64,000 nt of DNA from Xanthomonas cassavae CFBP 4642 (GCF_000454545.1 NZ_CM002139.1:4406616-4470615); one strand, 5' to 3'; counted from the stretch's first letter, positions 33,842-43,963 are shown. Notes: a model not told the origin generated them from the letters alone. Numbers and translations are program-made.

Positions 33842-35671
33842 CTACTCCACCGTCACCGACTTGGCCAGGTTGCGCGGCTTGTCGACGTCGGTGCCGCGTG
33901 CCAGGGCGGTGTGGTAGGCCAGCAGTTGCACCGGAATGGTGTGGATCACCGACGACAGCACGCCGGCATGACGTGGCGTGCGGATCACGTGCACGCCTTC
34001 GGACTCGCTGAAGTGGCTGTCCTGGTCGGCGAAGACGAACAATTCGCCGCCGCGCGCGCGCACTTCCTGCATGTTGGATTTGACCTTCTCCAGCAGCCGG
34101 TCGTTCGGTGCGATCACCACCACCGGCATGGCTGCGTCCACCAGCGCCAAGGGGCCGTGCTTCAACTCGCCTGCCGGATACGCCTCGGCGTGGATGTAGG
34201 AGATTTCCTTGAGCTTGAGCGCGCCTTCCAGGGCGATCGGGTAATGCAGGCCGCGCCCCAGGAACAAGGCGTTCTCTTTCGGCGAGAACCGCTCGGCCCA
34301 GGCCATGATCTGCGGCTCCAGGTTCAAGGCGTGCTGCACGCTGCCGGGCAGGAAACGCAGCTGCTCCAGGTAATCGGCTTCTTCGCTGTCGCTGACGCGC
34401 CCGTGCAACTTGCCCAGCACCACGGTCAGCTGGAACAGCACCGCCAGCTGCGTGGTGAACGCTTTGGTCGATGCCACGCCGATCTCGGCACCGGCGCGCG
34501 TGTAGCACACCAGCTCGCTGGCGCGCGGGATCGCGCTCTCGGGCACGTTGCAGATCGATAGCGTGTGCAGATGCCCCAGCGATTTGGCGTACTTCAGCGC
34601 TTCCATCGTGTCCAGCGTTTCGCCGGACTGGGAGATGGTGACGATCAGATGTTTGGGATTGGCATAGGCGGCGCGGTAACGGTACTCGCTGGCGATCTCC
34701 ACGCTGCATGGCAGCCCGGCGATGGCTTCGATCCAGTAGCGCGCCGTCATGCCGGCGTAGTAACTGGTGCCGCAGGCCAGGATCTGCACGCCTTCGATGT
34801 CGCGCAATACCCTTTCTGCATTGGCACCGAACAGCGACGCCGGGAAGCCCTTGGCATCGATCGCCGCCTCGATGGTGTCGGCCAGTGCGCGCGGCTGTTC
34901 GTGGATTTCCTTCTGCATGAAGTGGCGGAACGGGCCGAGTTCCAGCGAGGCCAGCGACACATCCGACAGATGCAGCGGGCGCTCGACCGGTGCGTTGTCG
35001 CCGTCGAAGATGCGCACGCCATCGCGGCGCAGCTCGGCGGTGTCGCCCTCTTCCAGGAAGATCACCTGGCGGGTGGCCTGCACGATGGCCGAGACATCGG
35101 AAGCGACGAAGGTCTCGCCCTCGCCCACGCCGATCAGCAGCGGGCAGCCCATGCGCGCGCAGACGAAGCGCTCCGGTTCGGCCTGGCTCATCACCGCCAG
35201 CGCGTAGGCGCCGGTGAGCTCCTTGACGGTGCGCTGCAGCGCGGTCAACAGGTCGCCTGCGCTGCCCAGATGGTGATGGATCAGATGCGCGATGACTTCG
35301 GTGTCGGTCTGCGACTCGAAGGCATAACCGAGCGCACGCAGCTTCTCACGCTGCTCTTCGTGGTTTTCGATGATGCCGTTGTGCACCAGCGCGATGCCGG
35401 CACTGATGTGCGGATGCGCATTGGCTTCGGTCACGCCGCCATGCGTGGCCCAGCGGGTATGGCCGATGCCCAGCGTGGCGCCGAAGCGTTCGGCCTGGGC
35501 GGCCTGGGCCATTTCGGCCACCCGCCCGGTACGGCGCACCCGGCGCAGTTGGTCGCCATCGAGCACCGCAATGCCGGAAGAATCATAGCCGCGATATTCC
35601 AGCCGCTTGAGTCCTTCGATCAGGACCGGGACCACGTCGCGCCCGGCGATCGCTCCGACAATGCCGCACAT
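33842..35671 (-). CDS. glmS: glutamine:fructose-6-phosphate aminotransferase (isomerising)
   Basis: First enzyme of UDP-GlcNAc synthesis, forming glucosamine-6-phosphate from fructose-6-phosphate and glutamine. At 609 residues it has the family length. The class-II glutaminase nucleophile is Cys2 (MCGIVGAI), supported by RWATHGGV and HNGIIENH. Two SIS domains follow; the first contains CGTSYYAGM and SQSGETLDT, the second [22 protein letters not shown]. The protein ends KSVTVE, as GlmS does. In enterobacteria glmU and glmS are adjacent; here about 8.5 kb of a transport operon separates them. Confidence 0.96.
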   Translation of the reverse strand: MCGIVGAIAGRDVVPVLIEGLKRLEYRGYDSSGIAVLDGDQLRRVRRTGRVAEMAQAAQAERFGATLGIGHTRWATHGGVTEANAHPHISAGIALVHNGIIENHEEQREKLRALGYAFESQTDTEVIAHLIHHHLGSAGDLLTALQRTVKELTGAYALAVMSQAEPERFVCARMGCPLLIGVGEGETFVASDVSAIVQATRQVIFLEEGDTAELRRDGVRIFDGDNAPVERPLHLSDVSLASLELGPFRHFMQKEIHEQPRALADTIEAAIDAKGFPASLFGANAERVLRDIEGVQILACGTSYYAGMTARYWIEAIAGLPCSVEIASEYRYRAAYANPKHLIVTISQSGETLDTMEALKYAKSLGHLHTLSICNVPESAIPRASELVCYTRAGAEIGVASTKAFTTQLAVLFQLTVVLGKLHGRVSDSEEADYLEQLRFLPGSVQHALNLEPQIMAWAERFSPKENALFLGRGLHYPIALEGALKLKEISYIHAEAYPAGELKHGPLALVDAAMPVVVIAPNDRLLEKVKSNMQEVRARGGELFVFADQDSHFSESEGVHVIRTPRHAGVLSSVIHTIPVQLLAYHTALARGTDVDKPRNLAKSVTVE

Positions 35672-35709
35672 AGGGACAGCTCATTAGGAAGGAAGAGCGG
35701 CATTTTAGC

Positions 35710-35784
35710 GTGTCCGCTCTTGTCCACTGCATGACCGCGACCGGACAGCGTGTCCGCCCAAGTGTCTGCGGACACTGCGGACAC
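35710..35784. promoter_or_regulatory. putative enhancer: four GTGTCCGC sites upstream of a sigma-54 promoter
   Basis: GTGTCCGC occurs at 35710-35717 and 35750-35757, and its complement GCGGACAC at 35768-35775 and 35777-35784. The inner pair (35750-35775) forms an inverted repeat with a 10-base spacer. The two forward copies are 40 bases apart, close to four helical turns. They lie about 45-120 bases ahead of the -24 element, a normal position for an NtrC-type activator. The regulator gene at the end of the operon is the obvious candidate. Confidence 0.65.
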
Positions 35785-35828
35785 TCCCAGCTTCGCCACA
35801 AATCCAAGCCATTTCAGTTACTTGGCGA

Positions 35829-35847
35829 TTGGCACGGCGCCTGCTTT
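35829..35847 (+). promoter_or_regulatory. sigma-54 (RpoN) promoter of the exporter operon
   Basis: TTGGCACGGCGCCTGCTTT has the invariant GG (35831-35832) and GC (35843-35844) with exactly 10 bases between them, and agrees well with the TTGGCACG-N4-TTGC consensus. The expected start of transcription is about 35856, some 22 bases ahead of the adaptor ATG. Confidence 0.75.
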
Positions 35848-35877
35848 ATTACCGTGACGCCACCGAGCACGCCCGCC

Positions 35878-37149
35878 ATGATTCGTGACACCTCCGCCCA
35901 GGACCACCTCATCCGCACACCCGCTCTCGCCGCGCCATGGCGTCGCTGGCTGTGGCCCGGCATTGCGACCTTGGCGGTGCTGGCCGGTATCGGTTGGGCG
36001 ATCACCGCGTGGAGCGCCGGCAGCCGCTCGTTCGATGCCAGCCGGGTGCGCATTGCCACCGTCACCCAGGGCGTCCTGGTCCGCGACATCGCCGCCGATG
36101 GCCGGGTGATCGCCGCCAACAGCCCGGTGCTGTACGCCATCTCCGCCGGCACGGTGACGTTGAGCGTGGTGGCGGGCGATGTGGTCAAGCAGGGCCAGGA
36201 GCTGGCGCGCATCGACAGCCCCGAGCTGCGCAGCAAGCTGGCACAGGAGCAGGCCACCCTGGCCGGGCTGGAAGCCGAATCCAGCCGCGCGGCCCTGGAT
36301 GCCACGCTGGCGCGCGCCACTGCCGGCAAGCTCACCGACCAGGCCAAGATCGACCGGCAGGCCGCCGCACGCGACCTGGAGCGCTACCAGCGCGGCTTCG
36401 ATGGCGGCGCGGTGCCGCAGGTGGAACTGGCCAAGGCCCAGGACACCCTGAAGAAGACCGACATCGACCTGCAGCACGCCCAGCGCGATGCGGCGTTGAA
36501 GAGCCGGGGCGCGGACCTGGATTCGCGCAACAAGCGCCTGCTGGCCGATCGCCAGCGCGCCGTGGTGGCCGAAGTGCAGCGCCAGGTGGACGCGCTCACC
36601 CTGTTGGCGCCGTTCGATGGCCAGGTCGGCCAGGTGCAGGCGGTGCAGCACACCCAGGTGGCGGCCAATGCGCCGATCCTGGGCGTGGTGGATCTGTCCA
36701 AGTTCGAAGTCGAGATCAAGGTACCGGAAAGCTTCGCGCGCGATCTGGCGATCGGCATGCCGGCCCAGCTGACCAGCGGCAGCGGCGAACCGTTTCCCGG
36801 CGCCATCTCGGCGGTGTCGCCGGAGGTGGTCAACGGCGAAGTCACCGCACGCATCCGCTTCACCGACAAACAACCGCCCGGCCTGCGCCAGAGCCAGCGC
36901 ATGAGCGCACGCGTGCTGCTGGATACGCGCCGCAACGTGCTCAAGGTCGAACGCGGCCCCTTCGTCGAGCAGTCCGGCGGCAGCTATGCCTACGTGATGG
37001 ATGGCAACACCGCCGCGCGCCGCCCGGTCAAGCTCGGTGTCAGCAGCCTTGGCGAAGTGCAGGTGCTGTCCGGCCTGCAGGCAGGCGACCGCGTGGTGGT
37101 GTCCGGCGCAGACAACTTCGGCGACGCACCGCGCGTCACCGTCCACTAA
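35878..37149 (+). CDS. periplasmic adaptor (HlyD/RND-type membrane fusion protein)
   Basis: Membrane-fusion protein of 423 residues linking an inner-membrane transporter to an outer-membrane channel. One N-terminal transmembrane helix (WLWPGIATLAVLAGIGWAI) is followed by a beta-barrel/lipoyl half (GTVTLSVVAGDVVKQGQELA). A long coiled-coil hairpin spans about residues 130-240. The second lipoyl half contains LLAPFDGQVGQV, and a C-terminal barrel ends near LSGLQAGDRVVVSGADNF. ATG at 35878 is chosen since the frame further upstream crosses the promoter region. It is the first gene of the unit that ends with the two-component genes. Confidence 0.88.
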   Translation: MIRDTSAQDHLIRTPALAAPWRRWLWPGIATLAVLAGIGWAITAWSAGSRSFDASRVRIATVTQGVLVRDIAADGRVIAANSPVLYAISAGTVTLSVVAGDVVKQGQELARIDSPELRSKLAQEQATLAGLEAESSRAALDATLARATAGKLTDQAKIDRQAAARDLERYQRGFDGGAVPQVELAKAQDTLKKTDIDLQHAQRDAALKSRGADLDSRNKRLLADRQRAVVAEVQRQVDALTLLAPFDGQVGQVQAVQHTQVAANAPILGVVDLSKFEVEIKVPESFARDLAIGMPAQLTSGSGEPFPGAISAVSPEVVNGEVTARIRFTDKQPPGLRQSQRMSARVLLDTRRNVLKVERGPFVEQSGGSYAYVMDGNTAARRPVKLGVSSLGEVQVLSGLQAGDRVVVSGADNFGDAPRVTVH

Positions 37150-37186
37150 TTCTTTTCACTTCTTACTTTTCGCAAAGGAATCGGCA

Positions 37187-37906
37187 ATGCTCAAGATGCA
37201 AGCGGTCTCCAAGGTCTTCCGCACCGAACAGGTGGAAACCCACGCGCTGCGCTCGCTGGACCTGCATGTGCGCGAAGGCGAGTTCGTTGCCGTGACCGGG
37301 CCGTCCGGCTCGGGCAAGACCACCTTCCTCAATCTGGCCGGGCTGCTGGAAACCTTCACCAGCGGGCAGTACCTGCTCGATGGCGAAGACGTCAGCCACT
37401 TGTCCGACGACGCACGTTCGCGGCTGCGCAACCAGAAGATCGGCTTCATCTTCCAGGGTTTCAACCTGATTCCCGACCTCAACCTGTTCGACAACGTCGA
37501 TGTGCCGCTGCGCTACCGCGGCATGCCGGCCGCCGAGCGCAAGCAGCGTATCGAAGACGCCCTGACCAAGGTCGGCCTGGGCTCGCGGCTGCGCCATTAC
37601 CCCACCGAGCTGTCCGGTGGCCAACAGCAGCGCGCGGCGATCGCGCGCGCACTGGCAGGCAGCCCGCGCCTGCTGCTGGCCGACGAACCCACCGGCAATC
37701 TGGATTCGCAGATGGCACGCGGCGTGATGGAACTGCTGGAAGAGATCAACAGCCAGGGCACCACCATCGTCATGGTCACCCACGACCCGGAACTGGCTGC
37801 ACGCGCGCAGCGCAACGTGCATATCGTCGATGGTCAGGCCACCGATCTGGAACGCAATCCCAGCCTGATGCGCGCGCCCAGCGCCGCTGCAACCCTGGCC
37901 GACTAA
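37187..37906 (+). CDS. ABC transporter ATP-binding protein (MacB/LolD type)
   Basis: ATPase of 239 residues. Walker A is GPSGSGKTT, the signature LSGGQQQRAAIARAL and Walker B LLLADEPTGNLDS; the switch His lies in MVTHD. The inserted pattern NQKIGFIFQGFNLIPDLNLFDNV is typical of the MacB/LolD group, which pairs with FtsX-like permeases in mechanotransmission exporters. It stands 37 bases behind the adaptor gene and 11 bases ahead of the first permease gene. Confidence 0.94.
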   Translation: MLKMQAVSKVFRTEQVETHALRSLDLHVREGEFVAVTGPSGSGKTTFLNLAGLLETFTSGQYLLDGEDVSHLSDDARSRLRNQKIGFIFQGFNLIPDLNLFDNVDVPLRYRGMPAAERKQRIEDALTKVGLGSRLRHYPTELSGGQQQRAAIARALAGSPRLLLADEPTGNLDSQMARGVMELLEEINSQGTTIVMVTHDPELAARAQRNVHIVDGQATDLERNPSLMRAPSAAATLAD

Positions 37907-37917
37907 GGAGCCTGCCC

Positions 37918-39219
37918 ATGTTCGGCTACTACTTCACTCTCGCGCTGCGCAGCTTTCGCCGCAACAAGGTCCTCACCGCATTGATGGTGCTGGCCATTGC
38001 GCTGGGCATCGGCGCCAGCATGACGACGTTGACGGTGTTCTATGTGTTGTCGGGCGATCCGATCCCGCAGAAGAGCGACCGGTTGTTCTATGTGCAGGTC
38101 GATGCGCAACCGAAGGCCGGCTATCAGCCGGGAGAGGAGCCCGATTACCAGTCCACCCGCTTCGACGCCGAAGCGCTGCTGCGTGAGAAGCGCGCCATGC
38201 GCCAGGCGATAATGACGGGTGGATATGTCGCGATCGAGCCACAGCGCAGCGGATTATCCCCGTTCAAGTTGAATGCGCGTTACAGCTCGGCCGATTTCTT
38301 TCCGATGTTCGACGTACCGTTCCTATATGGCCAAGGCTGGGCAAGCGTCAGCGACGAACGGCACGAACGTGTCGCAGTGATCAGCAAGTCGTTGAACGAA
38401 AAGTTGTTCGATGGTGGCAACAGCGTCGGACGCGAGCTGCGCGTGGACAAGAATACCTTTCGGATCGTAGGCGTGCTGGATAACTGGAAGATCGACCCAC
38501 GCTTCTACGACATCACCGAAACCTACGGCTCGGATGAGCAGTTGTACATTCCATTCAGCGTAGCGATTGATCTGAAGTTGAGTCATTTTGGCGGAACCAA
38601 CTGCTACGGCAAGGTCGAGGCTGGCGACTCCGCCGCGCTCAACGCGCCCTGTAGCTGGGTGCAGTACTGGGTGGAGCTGGAAAATGCCAAGCAGGCGAGC
38701 GATTACAAGGCCTACCTCGAAAATTATTCCGATCAACAACGTGCCGCCGGGCGTTTTACCCGGCCGAACAATGTGCGCCTGCGCAACGTGATGGAATGGC
38801 TGGACCACAACAAGGTCGTGCCCAGCGACGTACGCCTGCAACTGTGGCTGGCCATGGGCTTTCTGGTGGTGTGCCTGCTCAACACGGTAGGCCTGTTGCT
38901 GGCGAAATTCCTGCGCCGCAGCGGAGAGATCGGTGTGCGGCGCGCGCTTGGCGCATCGCGCGGCGCAATCTTTGCGCAGTGTCTGGTGGAGGCAGGGACC
39001 ATCGGCCTGGCCGGTGGCATCTGCGGACTTGTGCTGGCGTGGCTGGGGCTGTGGGCCGTGCGTCAGCAACCGGTGGATTACGCCGCGCTGGCGCACCTGG
39101 ATATCACGATGCTGCTGCTGACGTTCGCCATGGCGATCGCCGCGAGTCTGCTCGCCGGCATCCTGCCGTCCTGGCGCGCCATCCAGGTCGCACCGGCGCT
39201 GCAGTTGAAGTCGTCCTGA
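37918..39219 (+). CDS. ABC transporter permease (MacB/FtsX type), first
   Basis: Inner-membrane permease of 433 residues. One N-terminal helix (LTALMVLAIALGIGASMTTL) is followed by a large periplasmic MacB-PCD-like domain (about 45-310), then three C-terminal helices of the FtsX domain (WLAMGFLVVCLLNTVGLLLA, then helices near 360 and 400). The coupling region carries RRSGEIGVRRALGASRGAIF, the family's contact with the ATPase. It differs clearly from the following permease, so the two likely form a heterodimer. Confidence 0.9.
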   Translation: MFGYYFTLALRSFRRNKVLTALMVLAIALGIGASMTTLTVFYVLSGDPIPQKSDRLFYVQVDAQPKAGYQPGEEPDYQSTRFDAEALLREKRAMRQAIMTGGYVAIEPQRSGLSPFKLNARYSSADFFPMFDVPFLYGQGWASVSDERHERVAVISKSLNEKLFDGGNSVGRELRVDKNTFRIVGVLDNWKIDPRFYDITETYGSDEQLYIPFSVAIDLKLSHFGGTNCYGKVEAGDSAALNAPCSWVQYWVELENAKQASDYKAYLENYSDQQRAAGRFTRPNNVRLRNVMEWLDHNKVVPSDVRLQLWLAMGFLVVCLLNTVGLLLAKFLRRSGEIGVRRALGASRGAIFAQCLVEAGTIGLAGGICGLVLAWLGLWAVRQQPVDYAALAHLDITMLLLTFAMAIAASLLAGILPSWRAIQVAPALQLKSS

Positions 39220-39274
39220 ACCTCCCGCCCGCCGCACCGCGGCGGGCCACGCTCCCTATATTCAAGGTAAGCCC

Positions 39275-40501
39275 ATGGACATCCGCCCTATCGTCTCCAC
39301 CTTGCGCCGCCACAAGACGGCCGCCGCACTGATCGTGCTGGAGATCGCACTGGCTTGCGCCATCATCTGCAATTCGCTGTTCCTGATCGGCAATCGCCTG
39401 GACACCCTCCACAGCGCAAGCGGCATCGCCGAACAGGAGCTGCTCAGCATCCAGCTGGACGGCATCGGTCCGCAGGCCAATGCCGATGCGCGTACCCGGG
39501 AGGATCTGGCAGCGCTACGCGCGGTGCCCGGCGTGCGCAATGCGGTCATCACCAACCAAATCCCCTTCGTCAATTACTCGTCCAACACGGGGCTGACCCT
39601 GACCCCGGAGCAGGAACGCTCCACGCTCAATGCCGCGCAGTACCTGGTCAGCGAAGGCAGCCTGGATACACTTGGCCTGCAATTGAATGCCGGCCGCGAC
39701 TTCAGCCCCGACGAATACATCAGCCAGGAAAAAGCCGATAACGACGATGAGGTCCGCAAGAAGGGCGCGGCGATCATTCTGACGCAGGGAGCGGCGGACA
39801 AGATGTTCCCCGACCATGGCGCGCTCGGCAAGACCATTTACTCTGGCGATGTCCCGCTGCGTATCGTCGGAATCGTGCGCACCCTGGCGCGGCCGAACAA
39901 TGTCAATGGACTGTCGGCAAAGGACTATTCGATGCTGTTGCCTATCCGTCCTCCGTACACTGATGGGCAATACCTCGTGCGTGTCAGCGATCCTCTTCGA
40001 CGGCCAGAGGTGCTGAAGGCGGCGGTGGTCGCCTTGATGAAGGTGGACAACAGCCGGCTAGTGCTGAAACAAGAGACCTACACCGAAATCCGCGACAAGT
40101 ACTTCCGCAATGATCGCGCCATGATCTGGCTGCTTGGCGCGGTGTGCATCGCCCTGCTGATCGTCACTGCGCTAGGCATCGTTGGTTTGGCCAGCTTCTG
40201 GGTGCAGCAACGCACCAAGCAGATTGGCATCCGCCGTGCGCTGGGTGCAACGCGCAGCCAGATCCTGCGCTACTTCCAGATCGAGAATTTCCTGCTCGCC
40301 TCGGTCGGCATCGTGCTCGGCATGCTGATGGCCTACTCGATCAACGTCTGGCTGATGGCACGCTACGAATTGCCGCGACTGCCGGCGATCTACCTGCCGA
40401 TTGGCGCGCTGCTGCTATGGATGCTCGGCCAGCTGGCGGTGTTCTGGCCGGCCCGCCGCGCAGCCGCGGTACCACCGGCCGTTGCCACCCGCAGCGCATG
40501 A
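39275..40501 (+). CDS. ABC transporter permease (MacB/FtsX type), second
   Basis: Permease of 408 residues with the same plan. An N-terminal helix (TAAALIVLEIALACAIICNS) precedes a periplasmic domain to about residue 285. Then come three C-terminal helices (MIWLLGAVCIALLIVTALGI and two more), with the coupling stretch QQRTKQIGIRRALGATRSQI. It lies 55 bases behind the first permease. With the adaptor and ATPase it would make a complete MacAB-like exporter needing an outer-membrane factor encoded elsewhere. Confidence 0.9.
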   Translation: MDIRPIVSTLRRHKTAAALIVLEIALACAIICNSLFLIGNRLDTLHSASGIAEQELLSIQLDGIGPQANADARTREDLAALRAVPGVRNAVITNQIPFVNYSSNTGLTLTPEQERSTLNAAQYLVSEGSLDTLGLQLNAGRDFSPDEYISQEKADNDDEVRKKGAAIILTQGAADKMFPDHGALGKTIYSGDVPLRIVGIVRTLARPNNVNGLSAKDYSMLLPIRPPYTDGQYLVRVSDPLRRPEVLKAAVVALMKVDNSRLVLKQETYTEIRDKYFRNDRAMIWLLGAVCIALLIVTALGIVGLASFWVQQRTKQIGIRRALGATRSQILRYFQIENFLLASVGIVLGMLMAYSINVWLMARYELPRLPAIYLPIGALLLWMLGQLAVFWPARRAAAVPPAVATRSA

Positions 40502-40596
40502 TGATCAGCGCCCCATCCCGGCCCCTGGTGGCCGGGATGAGGCCGGCGTTGCCACCCTCGGTCTCTTGCAACCACCATTCCGAACCGGACATCCAT

Positions 40597-41028
40597 ATGG
40601 CCACCTTTTTTGCGACACCGGCACTGATCGTCCTTGTAGCCCTCTGTGTTGTCCCCGCCGGCCAGGCGCATGCCGTAACCAAGGCCGGCGCTTCGACCCA
40701 CGAGGTCCTTGTCGTCAATGACACCCGGCTCAACTGGCGCCACAACGATCAGGTTCTTGAGCTCGTCACCACCGGCGATGGCTTGCTGGTCACCCAGGCC
40801 AGCGTGGCGCTGGACCTGCAGTTGCAGCGCGGTGACCGCGTGCGCACGGCGGGCCGGACCCAGATCACCGCGGTGGCGCACTTGCTGGACGCGCTGCGTG
40901 CCGCTGCGGGCAAGCCCATCGTCGTGGAGGTCCTGCGCGATGGCGTCCAGCTGCGTCTGACCTGGACAGCGGCACGCTATGCGCCCTTGCTGCCGCCCGT
41001 CGCGCCGTTGCCGCCCACGCCACGCTAG
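40597..41028 (+). CDS. small exported PDZ-like protein
   Basis: Protein of 143 residues with a signal peptide (FFATPALIVLVALCVVPAGQ, cleavage near QAHA). The mature part resembles a minimal PDZ domain: NDQVLELVTTGDGLLVTQAS, LQRGDRVRTAGRTQITAVAH and LRAAAGKPIVVEVLRDGVQL match the second half of a PDZ fold. A Pro-rich tail follows. ATG at 40597 follows the second permease by 95 bases. Its place between transporter and regulator genes suggests a periplasmic accessory or sensing role (inference). Confidence 0.65.
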   Translation: MATFFATPALIVLVALCVVPAGQAHAVTKAGASTHEVLVVNDTRLNWRHNDQVLELVTTGDGLLVTQASVALDLQLQRGDRVRTAGRTQITAVAHLLDALRAAAGKPIVVEVLRDGVQLRLTWTAARYAPLLPPVAPLPPTPR

Positions 41029-41175
41029 CGTGGCCCAGGCGCCGCCGCAGCGGCCACATGCGTCCGCCACCGGTATTGCCTCACAACTGCCGACTCACTG
41101 CCCGGCAATGGGTTGTAGCGTCGTCCTGCACAGTATTCTGTGCCAATACCCCTTCGTGCCTTCCCGAGCAACGCG

Positions 41176-42513
41176 ATGCCGCAGATCCTGATCATCGACG
41201 ACAACACAGCGGTCGCCACCGCACTGGACGTGCTGTTCTCGCTGCATGACATCGAATCGATGCATGCGTCATCGCCGCAGGCCGGATTGTCGCTACTGGA
41301 TGCGCAAGCCTTCGACCTGGTGATCCAGGACATGAACTTCACCGCCGACACCACCTCCGGCGAGGAAGGCGAAGCCTTGTTCACCCAGATCCGCCAGCGC
41401 CATCCGGACCTGCCGGTCATCCTGCTCACGGCCTGGACGCATCTGGGCAGCGCCGTCGGCCTGGTCAAGGCCGGTGCAGCCGATTACATCGCCAAGCCCT
41501 GGGACGACACCAGGCTGCTGACCACGGTCAACAACCTGCTGGAACTGTCCGAGGCACGTCGCGAGCTGCAGCGTCGCCGCGAACGCGAGCATCGCGGCCG
41601 CGAGCAACTCACCCAGCGCTATGACCTGCGCGGCGCGGTGTTCGCCGACCCTGCCAGCGAGCGCGCGATTGCATTGGCCTGCCAGGTGGCCCGCTCGGAA
41701 TTGCCGGTGCTGATCACCGGCCCCAACGGCAGCGGCAAGGAGAAGATCGCCGAGATCATCCAGGCCAACTCCGCCGTCAGGCACGGCCCGTTCATCGCGC
41801 TCAACTGCGGCGCACTGCCCGGGGAGTTGATCGAGGCGGAACTGTTCGGCGCCGAGGCCGGTGCCTACACCGGCGCCAACAAGGCGCGCGAAGGCAAGTT
41901 CGAAGCCGCCGATGGCGGCACGCTGTTCCTGGACGAGATCGGCAATCTGCCGCTGGCGGGCCAGATGAAGCTGCTGCGCGTGCTGGAGACCGGCCGCTAC
42001 GAGCGGCTGGGTTCCAACCGCGAGCGCCATGCCAAGGTGCGCGTCATCAGCGCCACCAACGCCGATCTGCCAGCGATGATCCGCGACGGCAGCTTTCGCG
42101 AGGATCTGTACTACCGCCTCAACACCGTGGAAATCGCCTTGCCCGCACTGGCCGAGCGCCCGGGCGACATCGTGCCCCTGGCCGACCACTTCCTGGCCGT
42201 CGGCACGCCCTTGTCGGCGCAGGCGCGCGATGCGCTGCAACGGCACGCATGGCCGGGCAACGTGCGCGAACTGCGCAACGTGCTGCAACGTGCGGCGCTG
42301 CTGGCACAAGGCGCACGCATCGAAGCCACCGACCTGAACCTGCCACGCACCGCAGCGCCGCTGGCGCCTGCGGCGAGCGAGCCCGACCGCGCACGCATCG
42401 AGCAGGCACTGGCACGCGCGCAAGGCGTCATCGCACAGGCCGCTGCCGACCTGGGACTGAGCCGACAGGCGCTGTACCGGCGCATGGACCGTTACGGCAT
42501 CAAGTCGGAATGA
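41176..42513 (+). CDS. NtrC-family sigma-54-dependent response regulator
   Basis: Response regulator of 445 residues: receiver (Asp8, Asp9, phosphorylated Asp52 in VIQDMNF, Lys107 in AKPWD), AAA+ domain, and Fis-type helix-turn-helix at the end ([25 protein letters not shown]). Walker A is [10 protein letters not shown]. The sigma-54 contact loop reads GAYTGA (229-234) instead of the usual GAFTGA. Walker B is [17 protein letters not shown] at 41176 starts the canonical [10 protein letters not shown]. It overlaps the kinase gene by four bases. The sigma-54 promoter at 35829 is its likely target. Confidence 0.93.
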   Translation: MPQILIIDDNTAVATALDVLFSLHDIESMHASSPQAGLSLLDAQAFDLVIQDMNFTADTTSGEEGEALFTQIRQRHPDLPVILLTAWTHLGSAVGLVKAGAADYIAKPWDDTRLLTTVNNLLELSEARRELQRRREREHRGREQLTQRYDLRGAVFADPASERAIALACQVARSELPVLITGPNGSGKEKIAEIIQANSAVRHGPFIALNCGALPGELIEAELFGAEAGAYTGANKAREGKFEAADGGTLFLDEIGNLPLAGQMKLLRVLETGRYERLGSNRERHAKVRVISATNADLPAMIRDGSFREDLYYRLNTVEIALPALAERPGDIVPLADHFLAVGTPLSAQARDALQRHAWPGNVRELRNVLQRAALLAQGARIEATDLNLPRTAAPLAPAASEPDRARIEQALARAQGVIAQAAADLGLSRQALYRRMDRYGIKSE

Positions 42514-43868
42514 AGCCCGGTATGTGGACACGCTCTTTTACGTCCTCGCTATTTCTTCGCCTGTTGCCGGTGCTGGCGCTGGCGGCCGCCTTGCCCTGGT
42601 TCACCGCTTATTGGCTGGACCACGGCTGGCAGGTTGCCGCGATCTCGGTGGTAGTGCTGTTGGCGGCGATGTGGTGGAGCCTGCGCCGCGCCACCGCACC
42701 AATGCGCTCGCTGTTCCGCGCCCTGGCCGGCACCACCAGCAGTTACCGCGACGGCGAGTACACCTTCGGCGTGTACTGGCGCGGCAACGACGAGCTGGCA
42801 CAGCTGGTGCAGGCGCATGCCGAACTCGGTGACGTCTTGCGTGCGCAGCGGCGCGACCTGGTACAGCGCGAATTGATGCTGGACACCATGCTGCAGAACA
42901 CGCCGGTGGCGATGCTGCTCGTCATTGCCGGCGGCGACAGCCTGCGGCGGATCGGCTTTTCCAACAACGCCGCGCGCAAGCTGCTGCACGACGGGCGCAA
43001 GCTCGAAGGCCAGCATCTGGACGATGTGCTCGAACGCATGCCCGGCGAACTGCGCGATGCCCTGGCGCGCGGCGGCGATTGCCTGTTCGCAGTACGCGAA
43101 GACGGCGATGACGAAGACGACGAGCAGATCTATCACCTGTCACGGCGCAGCTTCCACCTCAACGGCCGCGGCCACGAATTGCTGCTGATCCGCACCCTTA
43201 CCACCGAGTTGCGCCGCCAGGAAGTGCAGACCTGGAAGAAGGTCATCCGGGTGATCAGCCACGAGTTGAACAATTCGCTGGCGCCGATCGCCTCGCTGGC
43301 GCATTCGGGCGCGGAATTGTTGCGGCGCGAACGCATCGACCGCCTGGGCACTGTCTTTGAAACCATCGAAGAACGCGCGCGCCATCTGGAAGGTTTCATC
43401 CGCGGCTATGCGCGTTTTGCCAAGCTGCCACAGCCACAATTGCAGACCATCGAGTGGGCGCCATTCCTGGAGCGCCTGCGGCAGCAGATCCCGTTCCAGC
43501 TGCAGGGCGAGCTGAGCGATATCGCCAGCCGCATCGATGCCGCGCAGGTCGAGCAGGCGCTGCTCAATCTTCTCAAGAATGCGCACGAAGCCTGCAGCGA
43601 GGCACAGCCGCCCAACAGCGATGTCGCGGTGCGGGTCACGCGCGTGCCGCAGTGGTTGCGCATCGAAGTGCTCGACCGCGGCAACGGCATGAACGAAGCA
43701 GTGCTGCACAACGCACTGATGCCGTTCTATTCGACCAAGCGCAATGGCACCGGCCTTGGCCTTGCGCTCACCCGCGAAATTGCCGAAGCGCATGGCGGCC
43801 GCATCTCGCTGCATAACCGCGAACACGGCGGGCTGTGCGTGACCTTGCTGTTGCCGTTGGCGGCCTGA
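42510..43868 (+). CDS. sensor histidine kinase (NtrB/AtoS-like)
   Basis: Kinase of 452 residues. Two N-terminal membrane helices (about 15-32 and 41-58) have only a tiny loop between them, so there is no sizeable periplasmic sensor. A PAS-like region follows near 120-230. The H-box has His251 in VISHELNNSLAPIAS. The ATP site shows an N-box (ALLNLLKNAHEAC), DRGNGM, and PFYSTKRNGTGLGLAL. The ATG lies in an ATGA overlap with the regulator. The absence of a periplasmic domain suggests sensing within the membrane or through the co-encoded exporter (inference). Confidence 0.9.
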   Translation: MKPGMWTRSFTSSLFLRLLPVLALAAALPWFTAYWLDHGWQVAAISVVVLLAAMWWSLRRATAPMRSLFRALAGTTSSYRDGEYTFGVYWRGNDELAQLVQAHAELGDVLRAQRRDLVQRELMLDTMLQNTPVAMLLVIAGGDSLRRIGFSNNAARKLLHDGRKLEGQHLDDVLERMPGELRDALARGGDCLFAVREDGDDEDDEQIYHLSRRSFHLNGRGHELLLIRTLTTELRRQEVQTWKKVIRVISHELNNSLAPIASLAHSGAELLRRERIDRLGTVFETIEERARHLEGFIRGYARFAKLPQPQLQTIEWAPFLERLRQQIPFQLQGELSDIASRIDAAQVEQALLNLLKNAHEACSEAQPPNSDVAVRVTRVPQWLRIEVLDRGNGMNEAVLHNALMPFYSTKRNGTGLGLALTREIAEAHGGRISLHNREHGGLCVTLLLPLAA

Positions 43869-43963
43869 AAGCAGCAAGGCGCTCAGGATTGAATAGCGCT
43901 TGAGATCCATGCAACCCATGCGTTGCATCAGGCCGCCGGTCGCGGACGCGCCTCGCGCACGTG

